Positions 46,698 through 57,245 of a stretch of 64,000 bases of DNA are shown here, piece after piece. The stretch covers positions 1 through 64,000 of the forward strand of contig CALUTI010000003.1 in the NCBI GenBank assembly GCA_944323695.1. Reading direction: 5' to 3'. The number at the start of each line of letters is the position of its first letter. Positions within the stretch are counted from its first letter, which is position 1. The position numbers and the translations under genes were made by a program. The notes under the pieces are model-generated. The model did no database searches, was not told the DNA's origin, and was given only the letters and a program-made list of their open reading frames with translations. The DNA comes from Candidatus Gastranaerophilales bacterium (GTDB taxonomy: Bacteria; Cyanobacteriota; Vampirovibrionia; Gastranaerophilales; Gastranaerophilaceae).

Positions 46698-47764
46698 TAT
46701 GCCATCGCCCCCTCTATAGCAGCCTCTATATCTTCCACGCTCGGCCATGAACCGACCGGTTTTCCGAAAAATTCAACAGGAATTTTTCCGTTCACCGCAA
46801 GTCTGACATCCCTCACCATTTGTCCCATATTGACTTCAATCGTAAGAATTTTCTTAACTTTGTCAGCTATTTCCTTAATTCTTTTATTCGGGAACGGGAA
46901 CAGTGTAATCGGTCTAAAAAATCCTATTTTTAAGCCCTTTTCACGTAGTTTTTTAATTGCTGCCTTAACATTTCTTGAAAGACTGCCAAAGCTCATTACA
47001 ACCAAATCAGCATCATCTGTGTGTAATTCTTCATACATAACTTCTTTTTCTTCAAGAAGTTTGTATTTATTAAACAAGTGCCTGATATGTTCACACTGAG
47101 GTCCTTCTGTCGGAGAATAAGAACGGATAATACGTGCTTTCCTTCCTTTTGCACCAGTCAATGCCCAGGAGGAATTATCTATTTCCGGATAAGGATATTC
47201 ACCGAATTCAACAGGCTCCATCATTTGTCCCAATAAGCCATCCGCAAGAAGAATTGCAGGGTTTCTGTATTTTTGAGCGAGATAGAATGTTTTATAAGTT
47301 AAATCAACAGCCTCCTGAACGGTAGATGGAGATAATACGATAATCTTATAATCGCCGTCACCGCCGCCTATAGTTGATTGGTTGTAATCACCTTGTGACG
47401 GGAATATATTGCCAAGCCCCGGACCGCCCCTCATAACGCTTATCAATACAATAGGAAGTTCATCTGAAGTTGCATAAGAAAGAGCCTCCTGCATTAACGA
47501 AACAGCGCAGGAAGATGATGAAGTCATCGCCTTTTTACCGGTTGAGCAGGCACCAAGCGCCATATTTATTGCAGCAAGTTCGCTTTCTGCTGATACATAA
47601 GCCCTTTTTAATTCCTGCATTTTACCGCTCATAAATTCGCCAATCTCACTTTGCGGAGTAATAGGGTAACCGAAATAACAATCACATCCGGCAATTACGG
47701 CAGCATTTGCGATTGCGTAATTTCCCTTCGTTAAAACCTTTTTACCAGTTATACATTCTACCAT
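46697..47764 (-). CDS. korA: 2-oxoacid:ferredoxin oxidoreductase, alpha subunit
   Basis: 355 residues. GCDCYFGYPITPQSEIGEF and SGCAVSLMQEALS-like (SSCAVSLMQEALSYA) with the MRGGPGLGNIFPSQGDYNQS segment are typical of the alpha subunit. The complex converts 2-oxoglutarate (or a branched 2-oxoacid) and CoA to acyl-CoA with reduction of ferredoxin, fitting an anaerobe. 2-Oxoglutarate is the more likely substrate by organisation but this is not certain. Confidence 0.93.
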   Translation of the reverse strand: MVECITGKKVLTKGNYAIANAAVIAGCDCYFGYPITPQSEIGEFMSGKMQELKRAYVSAESELAAINMALGACSTGKKAMTSSSSCAVSLMQEALSYATSDELPIVLISVMRGGPGLGNIFPSQGDYNQSTIGGGDGDYKIIVLSPSTVQEAVDLTYKTFYLAQKYRNPAILLADGLLGQMMEPVEFGEYPYPEIDNSSWALTGAKGRKARIIRSYSPTEGPQCEHIRHLFNKYKLLEEKEVMYEELHTDDADLVVMSFGSLSRNVKAAIKKLREKGLKIGFFRPITLFPFPNKRIKEIADKVKKILTIEVNMGQMVRDVRLAVNGKIPVEFFGKPVGSWPSVEDIEAAIEGAMA

Positions 47765-47767
47765 GTT

Positions 47768-47986
47768 CTATCCTTTATACACCTCTTTTATTGCCAAATC
47801 AGGACATCTTGTTGCACATAATGCACATCCTAAACATGCCCCGTCCGGATCGTTAAATTCAACTATTCTGTCCCCCAGCTTATTAGTTTTATCGCTTACT
47901 CTAATAAGATTTTTGGGGCATTCCTTTATACATAAATAACAAGCCTTACACTTTTCACTGTCTATTACTATCCGGCTCATACTCAC
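47768..47986 (-). CDS. korD: 4Fe-4S ferredoxin-type delta subunit
   Basis: 72 residues with two cluster motifs, CKACYLCIKECPKN and CLGCALCATRCPD. It is the first gene of the korDABC unit, three bases before korA, and supplies the electron-transfer subunit. Confidence 0.93.
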   Translation of the reverse strand: MSMSRIVIDSEKCKACYLCIKECPKNLIRVSDKTNKLGDRIVEFNDPDGACLGCALCATRCPDLAIKEVYKG

Positions 47987-48144
47987 CTCTATCCAATTAA
48001 TACATGCTCTATTGTACCACTAATTTATTCAAAATTGCCTATAATCTTTACAATTTTAATAAATAAACTTAATATTTTTGCGCAATTGCTTATAATTCTG
48101 GTACTATATATAAAGTAGGGATATTATTAAGGAAACAATAAAAA

Positions 48145-51100
48145 ATGGCTCAAACAGTAGAAGAACTCGCTGAAATTTTAGACAATATTAAGCTTGAGGC
48201 TGATCGTAATGCAGAAACATTCGACAAACTTTTAACAAGCATTAACAATAAACTTGAATTTATGTCAAATGACACGGAATCTGATGATTTGATAAAAGTT
48301 TACCTGACAGAGCTTAAAAAAACTCTTGAAGAAAGACATGCCCTCGTTGTTTCCGAATTCAATAAAATTGAAACTTCATTTAATTCTATAAATGAAGAAC
48401 AATCTAAATTGACAAAAACGACCGAAATGAAAGAAATGTTTGATATATTTTCAAACAATATGCAAAGTATTGCAAGGGAATTATACAATCAAAAAGAGAT
48501 ATTAGCGCAATACGACGAAAGATTTGCGGCATTTACGGCCGATAAAACAGATAAAGATGACATTATATCATCTATTTCCGCCATTCGTAAAGATGTTGAA
48601 GTAATTAATCAGAGTTTTGAAACATCAATTGCAGATATAAATGCAAATATTCAATCAATTTTCAAAAATCTAATTGTAATGGATCCTTCAGCTCAAAATG
48701 ATATTGTCAGACGCGAGTTGGAGAATATTTATTTATCAACAAATGCAATACTTTCAGCATTACACATTGTTGATCAGAAAAATGACGATTTGGCACAATC
48801 TTTAGAAAACTTTGTTACAAAAGAAAATTATGAACAGTCACAGGAAAAATTAAATACAATCATTGAAAAATATGACAGTATCTACGAAAGATTCAATACA
48901 ATTGCAGAAAAAACTGACCTTGACAGTATTTTATATAAAACTTCAGAGATTTCGGATAAAATAGGGCAACTGCCTCTACGAGAAGATTTAAAATATTTTT
49001 CTGAAAAGACAAACGAATTATCAGAACAAATTTCAGCATTACCGCAAAAAGAAGATTTGTCACAAATTACTGATAAAACCGTTGAAAATATCACAGAAAA
49101 ACTTGATGAAATCTCTACAAAATCCGAATTGGAAAATATAATATCCCAAAATAGCGAAATTCTTGGAAAATTCACCCCGATAGCCGAAAAATCAGACATT
49201 GATAATGTATTGATGAAGACTCTTGATATTTCACAAAAACTTGATGAATTTCCGACAAAATCAGAGCTTGAACAGATTTCAGGTAAAACCTCCGCCATTA
49301 GTGACCAATTAAGTCAGCTGCCCCAGCAAAATGATATTGCTGATATTTATCAATGTATACACGAATTTTCAACAGTTTTGGATACCTTAAAAGATAAATT
49401 AACATCATCAAATAAAGAAACAAACATTATGATTCAAGAACAGCTGGACAAATTAAATTCCGTATTGTCTGCTGTTGTTACAGAAAACGATTTTACGGGA
49501 TTCAGACACGATTTAGCTGATTTTATCCAAAAAATCATAGATAATTCAGTAAGCTTAAATGAAAATCTCAACGTTAACAAAGATGTATTGCAAAAATTGA
49601 TTACAGAAATTGAAAATCTCGATATACATAAAAATATTGAGACAATTGCAAATGCGCTTGAAGGATTGAGAATAAATACCCAAGATAATACAGCACAGAT
49701 AAACACTAAGCTTGATGATATCTCTACAAAAGTAGATGAACTTTCAACAAAAGATGTTGAGGAAAAAGTTAATGCATTAAGCGAGAATTTTTATGACGCT
49801 TCAGAAAGCATAAAAAATATGCAGTCAGAAGTTTTTGAAAAACTTTCTAAAGACAATGAAAACTTGCAGGAACAGCTTAAAAATTATAACATCGGTTTAA
49901 ATTTTGAAAATATTACATCTTCTATTAATGATGTACATAACACAGCAATAACAAATGCCGGAAATATTATATCAGGTTTGAATAATATTTCATCAAAAAT
50001 TGAAAACATTTCTACAGATAATATAGAAGAAAAACTTAATGCTCTGGGCGAGAACTTCTATGACGCTTCAGAAAATCTTAAAAAAATGCAAGCCGAAGTC
50101 TTTGAAAAATTATCTAAAGATAATGAAGAACTTAAAGATAAATTTGATGCTTCAAATACAGGTACCAAGCTTGATAATCTTGCCTCATCAGTTCTGACGG
50201 TTCAAGATACAGCATTGAATAATGCTGAAAAACTTTCCGGACTCATTGAAGATGTTTCTTCCAAAATTGATAATCTCTCAACTGACGAAATTAATGATAA
50301 ACTTTTGGAAATTAAAGATAATTTGGCTGAATCGAGTCTGGATATTAAAAGTATAAAAAATGATATCTCCGAAAAATTATCCGGTGATGACAGCGAAAAA
50401 TTTACAAGCCTGCATAACAATATAGATTTCTTACGCGAAACAATTGTTTCCGCACAAAATTCCAATGAATCAAGCCTGACAGAGAAACTGCTCGCATTAA
50501 GAGATATGATTACAGAAGGTGTTTCTTCAGGTAATGAAAAATTCGCAGAACTTCAGGAAAAACTCGATGAATTCACCGATAAAATCCAAACAATTACAGG
50601 TGATACCGAAATTAAAATCGGTAATTCAATTGCAGAAATAACAGAAGTTAAGGCTGATATTGAACAGATTTCAAAAGAATTTACTGAATGGAATTACGGT
50701 CAGGAAGCACGTGATTCTAAAATCGTCAACATGATTTCATCAGAACTCGGCGAAATCGGTGTTACAATCACAACATTGCAGGATTCAATACAGGCAGGAG
50801 TGCACCAGGAGCTTACAAAAAACAGCGAGCTTGTAGAAGTTCAGATAAACAATCTTGTTAAATTTATTGAAAACCTTAACGAAAAATTTCAGACAAATGA
50901 TGAAGAAGAACCCGCTGTTGATTTAGAGACACCGTTAAAGGAAATCAAAGAAAAAATTACTGCCGTAAAGCAAGAAATCAACTTGATTAATACTGATATA
51001 ACAGATGTTTTAAATTCCAAAACCGATGCAGTAATGCAAGCTCTTGCACCTTTAAAAGAAACACTGGAAGTATTTTCTGATATTGGAGAAAATATAGAAT

Positions 51101-52698
51101 CAAAACTTACAGAGAATTCTGAGCGACAAAATGCAGCAATATCTGATGCGGTTAAAGAAATAAAAGATACAGTCTGTGAAGTCCTTGATAATTATTCATC
51201 AAAACTTGATATTGGCGACAAAATAATATCAACTGTCAACAATATTCAGTCTCAAATAGATGAAAAACTTGATAATCAATTATCAATACAGGACATTAAA
51301 ACTGAACTTGCATCTTCATCAGACGATATAAAACAAGCTTTAAGCGAAAAAATTAACTCCAATACAGAAGATTTGAAAACTATTTTGTCTGTTGCAATGA
51401 ATAATGATGATATAACCTGGGCAATAGATAATTTAAAAAGTGATATTTCAGATAAAGTAACGAGAATTTTTAACGAACGTAATAATTATAGTGAAATTCT
51501 TGAAAAAACAAATGAAATTTCAAATAACAACACAAAAATTTCAGGACTTTTAGACGCTTTAAATCAAAAAATAGATATTCTTGCAATGTCCGATGATGAT
51601 TTCGCGGTTCAGGACGAAATTGATGATATAAAAGAAATGATTTTGTCTCAAAAAGAATTATTGAGTACTTCTTCAAATTTCGAAAAAATAAACGCCATTG
51701 AAAATCATCTTGAAGACTTAATAAATAAAATAAATACAATAGAAAATACAGACTTGAAAGATATGCGGGAAAATATAATTTCAACTGTATTAACCGTATT
51801 TGAACAAATATCATTTATAGAAGAATCCGAAGATATCAAGGATTTTGTAGAAGAAAAAACAGATGAAATTAATCAGAATTTAATTGAAGTAAAAGAACAA
51901 TTAAAACAAATTTCCAACAGTGATGACGGCTATTCTTACACCCTGCAGGATGTGGAATCCGATATTGCGAAATTGAGACTTGTAATAAATGAACTTTCAG
52001 AAACCTCCTCAAGGGAAGAAATGTCGGATATTTCCGATAATATTCACAAAATTGTAACTTCTGTAGAAGATTTGCAAAATTCTTTGACACAGGAACAAAT
52101 TTCCGATCTAAAAACAGATTTTGAAAAACTTTCAGAGGATATTTTGAGCATAAGCTCTCGCACAAATAAACTATTATTAACTTCTGATGAGTCATACAAT
52201 GCTCTTAGTAACGGCTTAAATGACTTTAGCAATATAGTTTATAAACTTGAAGAAAGAATAAATTATCTTGACAATAAAGAAATAACAGAACGTATAGAAG
52301 AAAAACTTGACAATGTTGCAAACGTTGTAACCGTATCTGCCAATTCCGACAAAGTTATGCGTCAGGCATTGATGTATATGGGAGAATGGATTGACACAAC
52401 AAGTGAAAATATTGAAAGCTTATGCGAACAATCTGATACCGTAAATGAAGTAAAACATATTATAGAAAAACTTCAAAATACAATGCCGGAACAAACAGAT
52501 CTGCTAAATAACTTGTCTGATAAATTTGAAGAACAGGACGAAAGACTTGACCGTTTAGAAAAGAAACTTGAAAAAATTCTTTCTGCGTTGGATGATATTG
52601 ATGACACAAAACTTACCAGAAAAGTTGATAAAATAGACAAACAACTTACAAAATTAACAAATACTATAGAAAAGCTGGCAACTTATGTTGATGAATAA
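48145..52698 (+). CDS. Giant coiled-coil protein, 1517 residues, unknown
   Basis: Almost entirely predicted helix, rich in Glu, Lys, Asp, Ser, Asn and Ile/Leu heptads, without a signal peptide or membrane segment and with few cysteines. Internal repeats are visible: around residues 530-580 and 620-670 two ~50-residue copies share ALxENFYDASExxKxMQ and EVFEKLSKDNE. Another short repeat, ISxKxxELxxK/LSQLPQ, recurs in 270-400. No ATPase or SMC head is present. Likely a cytoplasmic scaffold or cytoskeletal filament. TAAGGAAACA precedes the ATG. Its 3' end overlaps the next gene by 14 bases. Confidence 0.8.
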   Translation: MAQTVEELAEILDNIKLEADRNAETFDKLLTSINNKLEFMSNDTESDDLIKVYLTELKKTLEERHALVVSEFNKIETSFNSINEEQSKLTKTTEMKEMFDIFSNNMQSIARELYNQKEILAQYDERFAAFTADKTDKDDIISSISAIRKDVEVINQSFETSIADINANIQSIFKNLIVMDPSAQNDIVRRELENIYLSTNAILSALHIVDQKNDDLAQSLENFVTKENYEQSQEKLNTIIEKYDSIYERFNTIAEKTDLDSILYKTSEISDKIGQLPLREDLKYFSEKTNELSEQISALPQKEDLSQITDKTVENITEKLDEISTKSELENIISQNSEILGKFTPIAEKSDIDNVLMKTLDISQKLDEFPTKSELEQISGKTSAISDQLSQLPQQNDIADIYQCIHEFSTVLDTLKDKLTSSNKETNIMIQEQLDKLNSVLSAVVTENDFTGFRHDLADFIQKIIDNSVSLNENLNVNKDVLQKLITEIENLDIHKNIETIANALEGLRINTQDNTAQINTKLDDISTKVDELSTKDVEEKVNALSENFYDASESIKNMQSEVFEKLSKDNENLQEQLKNYNIGLNFENITSSINDVHNTAITNAGNIISGLNNISSKIENISTDNIEEKLNALGENFYDASENLKKMQAEVFEKLSKDNEELKDKFDASNTGTKLDNLASSVLTVQDTALNNAEKLSGLIEDVSSKIDNLSTDEINDKLLEIKDNLAESSLDIKSIKNDISEKLSGDDSEKFTSLHNNIDFLRETIVSAQNSNESSLTEKLLALRDMITEGVSSGNEKFAELQEKLDEFTDKIQTITGDTEIKIGNSIAEITEVKADIEQISKEFTEWNYGQEARDSKIVNMISSELGEIGVTITTLQDSIQAGVHQELTKNSELVEVQINNLVKFIENLNEKFQTNDEEEPAVDLETPLKEIKEKITAVKQEINLINTDITDVLNSKTDAVMQALAPLKETLEVFSDIGENIESKLTENSERQNAAISDAVKEIKDTVCEVLDNYSSKLDIGDKIISTVNNIQSQIDEKLDNQLSIQDIKTELASSSDDIKQALSEKINSNTEDLKTILSVAMNNDDITWAIDNLKSDISDKVTRIFNERNNYSEILEKTNEISNNNTKISGLLDALNQKIDILAMSDDDFAVQDEIDDIKEMILSQKELLSTSSNFEKINAIENHLEDLINKINTIENTDLKDMRENIISTVLTVFEQISFIEESEDIKDFVEEKTDEINQNLIEVKEQLKQISNSDDGYSYTLQDVESDIAKLRLVINELSETSSREEMSDISDNIHKIVTSVEDLQNSLTQEQISDLKTDFEKLSEDILSISSRTNKLLLTSDESYNALSNGLNDFSNIVYKLEERINYLDNKEITERIEEKLDNVANVVTVSANSDKVMRQALMYMGEWIDTTSENIESLCEQSDTVNEVKHIIEKLQNTMPEQTDLLNNLSDKFEEQDERLDRLEKKLEKILSALDDIDDTKLTRKVDKIDKQLTKLTNTIEKLATYVDE

Positions 52699-54067
52699 AG
52701 CAATATCAGATTTAAAAAAAACACTAACACCTGAAAATGTATTGAGTGAACTTGAAGAAAGATACGCATATTCTCAGGATGCATCAAACACGCCGGGGCA
52801 TACTCATTTGCCTGATGTTGTGGTTTTTGCCGAAAATATTGAACAGGTCCAGCAAGTTGTAAAAATTGCAAATAAATATAAACTTCCGGTAATTTGCAGA
52901 GGTGCCGGAACAAATACTGTCGGAGCCTGTATTGCAGAACACGGCGGAATCGTTTTGAATTTTTCTAAAATGAATAAAATTCTTGAAATAAACCGCGAAA
53001 ACATGACCGCACGAGTGCAACCGGGTGTTATAGTAGGCGTACTGCAAAACGAAGTTGAAAAATTAGGACTTTTTTACCCGCCTGATCCTTCAAATTTGGC
53101 AGTATCAACAATCGGCGGAAGTATCGCACAGAATTCCGCCGGCGCAAGGACATTCAAATACGGCTCAACAAAAGACTATGTTATAGATATGCTTGTTGTA
53201 ACCGCATCGGGAGAACTTTTGAGAACAGGTTCAAATACCATAAAAAATGCTACGGGTTACAATCTTGGCAGCCTTTTTATAGGTTCTGAAGGCACATTGG
53301 GTATTGTTGTTGAAGCGACATTGAAACTAATCCCGAAGCCTCAATCTTCAAAAGTTATAATGGCATATTTTGATGAATTAACTGACGCAACAAGTGCCGT
53401 AACTTCCATAATTGAACAGCAAATCTCGCCTGCAACAATTGATTTTATGGATAAAAATGCCATTCAAACAGTTGAAAAATTCAATCCCATAGGGCTTTTG
53501 ACTGATAAAAAGGCCGCTTTAATAATTGAAATTGACGGATTTAAAACTTCAATAGAAGAACAAAAAGATACAATCACAAAAGTTTTAAGACACTCAAATG
53601 CTTCTGCAATACAATATTCTTCAACAGAAGAAGAAGCACAAAAAATCTGGAAGGCGCGGAGATCTTCCATGGCGGCATGCGCAAAATTAAAACCGAATAT
53701 TACTACAGATGATGTTATAGTCCCGAGAGAAAATCTTCCAACACTTGTAAACGGAATTCAGGAAATATGTGATAAGTATAAATTAACCGTCTGTATGGTA
53801 GGTCATGTCGGAGACGGCAGCGTACACCCGCAAATTCCTCTTGATTTTAAAGACAAAGAAGAATACAAAAATTATAAACTCGCCAGAAGCGAAATTTACG
53901 ATTTAACAATAAAATTAGGCGGAACAATCTCCGGCGAACACGGTATCGGCAGAGAAAAACGCGAACATATTTCAAAAGTGGTTAATGCGACAGCACTGAA
54001 TTATATGCGGGAAATCAAAAAAGTGTTTGACCCGAATAATATTTTAAATCCGTATAAAATCTTTTAA
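52685..54067 (+). CDS. FAD-linked oxidase, GlcD / D-lactate dehydrogenase family
   Basis: 460 residues. FAD-binding domain with PVICRGAGTNTVGACI and PPDPSNLAVSTIGGSIAQNS, FIGSEGTLGIVVEATLKL, and the C-terminal VGHVGDGSVHPQ and ISGEHGIGREKREH. These are the usual motifs of glycolate/D-lactate dehydrogenase subunits. Substrate cannot be fixed. ATG 52685 lies within the last codons of the coiled-coil gene; ATG 52691 is an equal candidate. Ends at a strong terminator. Confidence 0.92.
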   Translation: MLMNKAISDLKKTLTPENVLSELEERYAYSQDASNTPGHTHLPDVVVFAENIEQVQQVVKIANKYKLPVICRGAGTNTVGACIAEHGGIVLNFSKMNKILEINRENMTARVQPGVIVGVLQNEVEKLGLFYPPDPSNLAVSTIGGSIAQNSAGARTFKYGSTKDYVIDMLVVTASGELLRTGSNTIKNATGYNLGSLFIGSEGTLGIVVEATLKLIPKPQSSKVIMAYFDELTDATSAVTSIIEQQISPATIDFMDKNAIQTVEKFNPIGLLTDKKAALIIEIDGFKTSIEEQKDTITKVLRHSNASAIQYSSTEEEAQKIWKARRSSMAACAKLKPNITTDDVIVPRENLPTLVNGIQEICDKYKLTVCMVGHVGDGSVHPQIPLDFKDKEEYKNYKLARSEIYDLTIKLGGTISGEHGIGREKREHISKVVNATALNYMREIKKVFDPNNILNPYKIF

Positions 54068-54093
54068 AAAAGCCGGTGTTAAAACCGGCTTTA
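54067..54093. terminator. Bidirectional intrinsic terminator (AAGCCGGTGTT type)
   Basis: AAAAGCCGGTGTTAAAACCG starts the hairpin between the convergent oxidase and prepilin F genes. Same family as at 1252, 32738 and 59379. Confidence 0.85.
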
Positions 54094-54098
54094 AACCT

Positions 54099-55009
54099 TT
54101 AATCCGAGCATTTGCGTTTGCCATCCCAAGATAAATCATCACAGTGCAGATAATCCAAGTTTGCATTTTCTATAACCCAAGCAGTACAGCTTTCGCAATA
54201 ACCGAAGCATTTTGTCCTGTTACAGTTAGATAAAGGATCCTCAACTCTTATTTCATTACCGTCTTCATCTTCCGCCTTATATTTTAATCCGGGATATCCA
54301 TAAGGGACAATACCGTTATCTGTAATAATAAAAGTAAATAAATCACGTCCTGCCACATTTGGTCCTGATAAACCATTCACATCAACAACTGCCGTGCCCA
54401 CTGCCCAATTTTTGCTGTCAAAACCTTCCGTTTCCGAACGGGTTTTATAGTTATTCCCGTAACTATAAAACAGTATCCCCATTCCATCAGGTAATATTGC
54501 CTTTGTAGCTCTTGCATCTGAGCCATAATCATCAAGCTCATTACCATCGAGTAAAGTATATCCGTCAGCCATACAGCCTTCCTCCTTAACACAAGTTTTA
54601 TTAAATCGCATGTAAGGCTGCAATTTTTCAAACAAAACAACACTTGCGTCATAAGTATTATCGGGATAAGACCATCCGGATGCAACACCGTTTTCTATAG
54701 TTGCCATTTTATATGCCTGACTTAATGTTGAAAAAGCTTTTTTTAAAGCAGTAACCGTTTGCTTTTCCTGATAATTCGCAATCAATGTCGGAATCGTCAT
54801 TGCCGCAACTACTCCGATTATTCCAAGAGTAATTAACACCTCGGCCAAGGTAAATGCCGTATGTTTTTCCTCGTCATTCTGAGCGGTAGCGAAGAATCTC
54901 TTGAGATCCTTCGGCTTCGCCTCAGGATGACGGATATTCTCAAAACCCTTGCTATTTCTACCTAGGAGAGACGCCCCCCCCCGTTTTTGAAATTTTTCAT
55001 CATTTTCAT
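54099..55009 (-). CDS. Prepilin-like protein F (LSWDGKxKC family), out of frame at a G9 tract
   Basis: ATG 55009 follows AAAGGAGAACAGCTT. Ten G would give 303 codons: MKMMKNFKN, GGGASLLGRNSKGFEN, a 62-base repeat element, TAFTLAEVLITLG, and a globular domain with CVKEEGCMADGY, CNRTKCFGYCESCTAWVIEN and the NLDYLHCDDLSWDGKRKC end. As assembled the frame stops at TAG after the tract. The domain is closest to that of G, sharing most of its length. Eight or more cysteines in the last third suggest a disulfide-bonded globular head. Confidence 0.85.
54872..54933. repeat. Dispersed repeat inside prepilin F
   Basis: GTCATTCTGAGCGGTAGCGA, AATCTC, GAGATCCTTCGG, GCCTCAGGATGAC: a 62-base imperfect palindrome, open in the prepilin frame. 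Related to the copy at 45884-45945. Confidence 0.7.
54974..54982 (-). repeat. Homopolymer tract of prepilin F (9 G on coding strand)
   Basis: AAC plus nine G plus CGT CTC TCC TAG; ten G open the frame. Confidence 0.8.
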
Positions 55010-55080
55010 AAGCTGTTCTCCTTTTTTGGGTTTATTATATCATATTTTATTTATTTTGACAATTATTATATAATATAACT

Positions 55081-55884
55081 ATGGAAGCAAAAGAGCTTAT
55101 AAAATATTTTAAGAGTTTAGGGCTTGAGGTTCACACAACAACAAAAGCGCGTGGGCATCATGGTTTTTTCTTAAAAAACCGCATTGATATTTCAAAAAAT
55201 CTGCCTGAATACAGAAAAGTTCCGACTCTTATACATGAATTTGCACATTATATCCATTCAACGCTTGAACCTGATATGGCAAAAACAGGCGGGAGTTTTG
55301 AAGTTCTTTTTAAATCTTCAAATTCTATAATTCAAACCGAGCTGCTAAAGGTTACAAACTTTGTTGATGATAACTCTCTATGCAGAAAATTAGAACAGCA
55401 TAAAAAAATTATCAAAGAAAAAATAAAAGAGCAGGAAAACATAATCAAAAAAGATTATCCAAAATTTATGCGCTCAAAGCGATTTAAAGAATTTGAAAAA
55501 TACATAAAAAAATCCGATGCCAAATATCTTTTGAAATACGATAGGATTAAGTTAATCCGCGGATTTTGGAAAAAAGATGTAAAAATTTACACTATAGATA
55601 CAATAGAAAAAGACTTTATTGATATGCCAAAAGCTTTTGCCGCATACATAAGACTTCGGTCTTATCAAAAAAAACAGGCAAGAACATCTGCCAGAATCAA
55701 CAGAAGTAAAAAATATTACTCAAAACCCACAGAGCTTTTTGCACGTTTTGTTGAAGGTATCTTCATAGACAAAGATTACACAGCAAGCCTTGCTCCTGAA
55801 ACTTCAAAAATTTTCTTTAAACTCCTTGAGGAAGGATACTACAAAGAACTATCTACACTCTACCGTACATATCTTCATATCTGA
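55081..55884 (+). CDS. ImmA/IrrE-like zinc metallopeptidase
   Basis: 267 residues. LIHEFAHYIHS gives the HExxH zinc motif near residue 58, and PTELFARFVEG later carries a further Glu that could be the third ligand region. Between them is a Lys-rich helical insert (about 105-180). The fold class suggests cleavage of a regulatory protein, but partner and signal are unknown, and no antitoxin or repressor gene is next to it. No ribosome-binding site precedes the ATG; TATAAT lies at 55069-55074, which would place the transcript start at the ATG (leaderless). Overlaps manC at the 3' end by 32 bases. Confidence 0.72.
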   Translation: MEAKELIKYFKSLGLEVHTTTKARGHHGFFLKNRIDISKNLPEYRKVPTLIHEFAHYIHSTLEPDMAKTGGSFEVLFKSSNSIIQTELLKVTNFVDDNSLCRKLEQHKKIIKEKIKEQENIIKKDYPKFMRSKRFKEFEKYIKKSDAKYLLKYDRIKLIRGFWKKDVKIYTIDTIEKDFIDMPKAFAAYIRLRSYQKKQARTSARINRSKKYYSKPTELFARFVEGIFIDKDYTASLAPETSKIFFKLLEEGYYKELSTLYRTYLHI

Positions 55885-57220
55885 TAATATCATCTTCAGA
55901 AAGCACATCACCCTTTTGAACTTCAATAACTTCAACATCTTCGTTAAACGGGTTCTGCAAAGAGTGAATTGCCTTAACAGGAATATCAATGCTGTGTCCG
56001 GGCGACAAAATATAATCTTTGCTTTCCAGAACAACTTTTGCAGTACCGCTTAAAACAACCCAGTGTTCACTCCTGAAATTATGAGATTGAACGGATAGTT
56101 TCTGTCCAGGATTTACATGGATAATTTTTGTCTGAAAACCTTTTCCTGCAGCAATAACAGTATAAAATCCCCAAGGACGGTAAACTGTTTTATGCACCAT
56201 TTGGGTGTCATCATGCTGTTGCTTCAAGGTTTCATAAATTTCTTTTACTTCCTGTGCTCTGTCTTTTTTGCAAGCCAGAATTGCGTCTTCTGTTTCAACA
56301 ATTACGGTATCCTCAAGCCCTATTGTAGCAACGAGTTTTGATGAAGCATAAACAAGCGAACCTTTTGAATCTTTATCAAGAACATGCCCGACAAAAACAT
56401 TTTCGTTTACATCTTTTTTGCTGACATCATAAATAGACTGCCATGAGCCAAGGTCTTTCCAGTCACCTTCAAGTTCAACCATTTTAATACGTTCGGACTT
56501 TTCCATAACCGCGTAATCTATTGAGATATTTGGCATTTTTTCAAACAAAGTATAAGGAACACTATCAGTTTCAGTAAAGTCAAATTGTTCCAATAAAGAA
56601 GTAATTTCAGGGGCAAAAGCAGCTATTTCTTTTAATATAACAGATGCCTTGAACATAAAAATTCCGCTGTTCCAGAAATATCCGCCATCTTTCAAATAGT
56701 CCTGAGCAGTTATTTGAGAAGGTTTTTCAACAAACTTTTCTACTTTGCCTGTGTTGTCAGCTTTAATATAACCAAAACCTGTTTCCGGATATACAGGCTT
56801 AACCCCGAAAGTTACAATAAAATCTTCCTGAGCCAGAGAAACTGCTTTATTAACAGCGTCCTGAAATTTAGCATTGTCTTTTATTTCCAAATCCGACGGC
56901 ATAACAAGCACAACAGGATCGGAAATTGTTTTTTCCATTAAATATTTTACGGAAAGCGCAATAGCAGGAGCAGTATTTTTGGAAACAGGTTCTGATAATA
57001 CCAAACTCTTTTTATCGAGCTGCATTTTAACATTAGCAGCATGTTTAGTATTTGTAATACTCAAAATTTTATCAGCCGGCAAAAAAGAATTAAGCCTTTC
57101 AAAAGTAGTCTGCAAAAGACTTTTATCCGAATTGAGACTCAAAAGCTGTTTTGGGTACAACTCTCTTGATAAAGGCCACAATCTGCTTCCTGAACCGCCA
57201 GCTAAAATTATTCCGTACAT
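55853..57220 (-). CDS. manC: Mannose-1-phosphate guanylyltransferase / mannose-6-phosphate isomerase
   Basis: 455 residues. Nucleotidyltransferase domain with YGIILAGGSGSRLWPLSRELYPKQ and the FVEKPS motif near residue 160, followed by the C-terminal cupin-type isomerase domain with RPWGFY, the HxH-type GQKLSVQSHNFRSEHW and HSIDIPVKAIHSLQNP. Makes GDP-mannose for surface glycans. AAAAGGAGATAGT precedes the ATG. It is convergent with the peptidase gene. Confidence 0.96.
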   Translation of the reverse strand: MYGIILAGGSGSRLWPLSRELYPKQLLSLNSDKSLLQTTFERLNSFLPADKILSITNTKHAANVKMQLDKKSLVLSEPVSKNTAPAIALSVKYLMEKTISDPVVLVMPSDLEIKDNAKFQDAVNKAVSLAQEDFIVTFGVKPVYPETGFGYIKADNTGKVEKFVEKPSQITAQDYLKDGGYFWNSGIFMFKASVILKEIAAFAPEITSLLEQFDFTETDSVPYTLFEKMPNISIDYAVMEKSERIKMVELEGDWKDLGSWQSIYDVSKKDVNENVFVGHVLDKDSKGSLVYASSKLVATIGLEDTVIVETEDAILACKKDRAQEVKEIYETLKQQHDDTQMVHKTVYRPWGFYTVIAAGKGFQTKIIHVNPGQKLSVQSHNFRSEHWVVLSGTAKVVLESKDYILSPGHSIDIPVKAIHSLQNPFNEDVEVIEVQKGDVLSEDDIIRYEDMYGRV

Positions 57221-57245
57221 ACTATCTCCTTTTAAAAAGATTATA

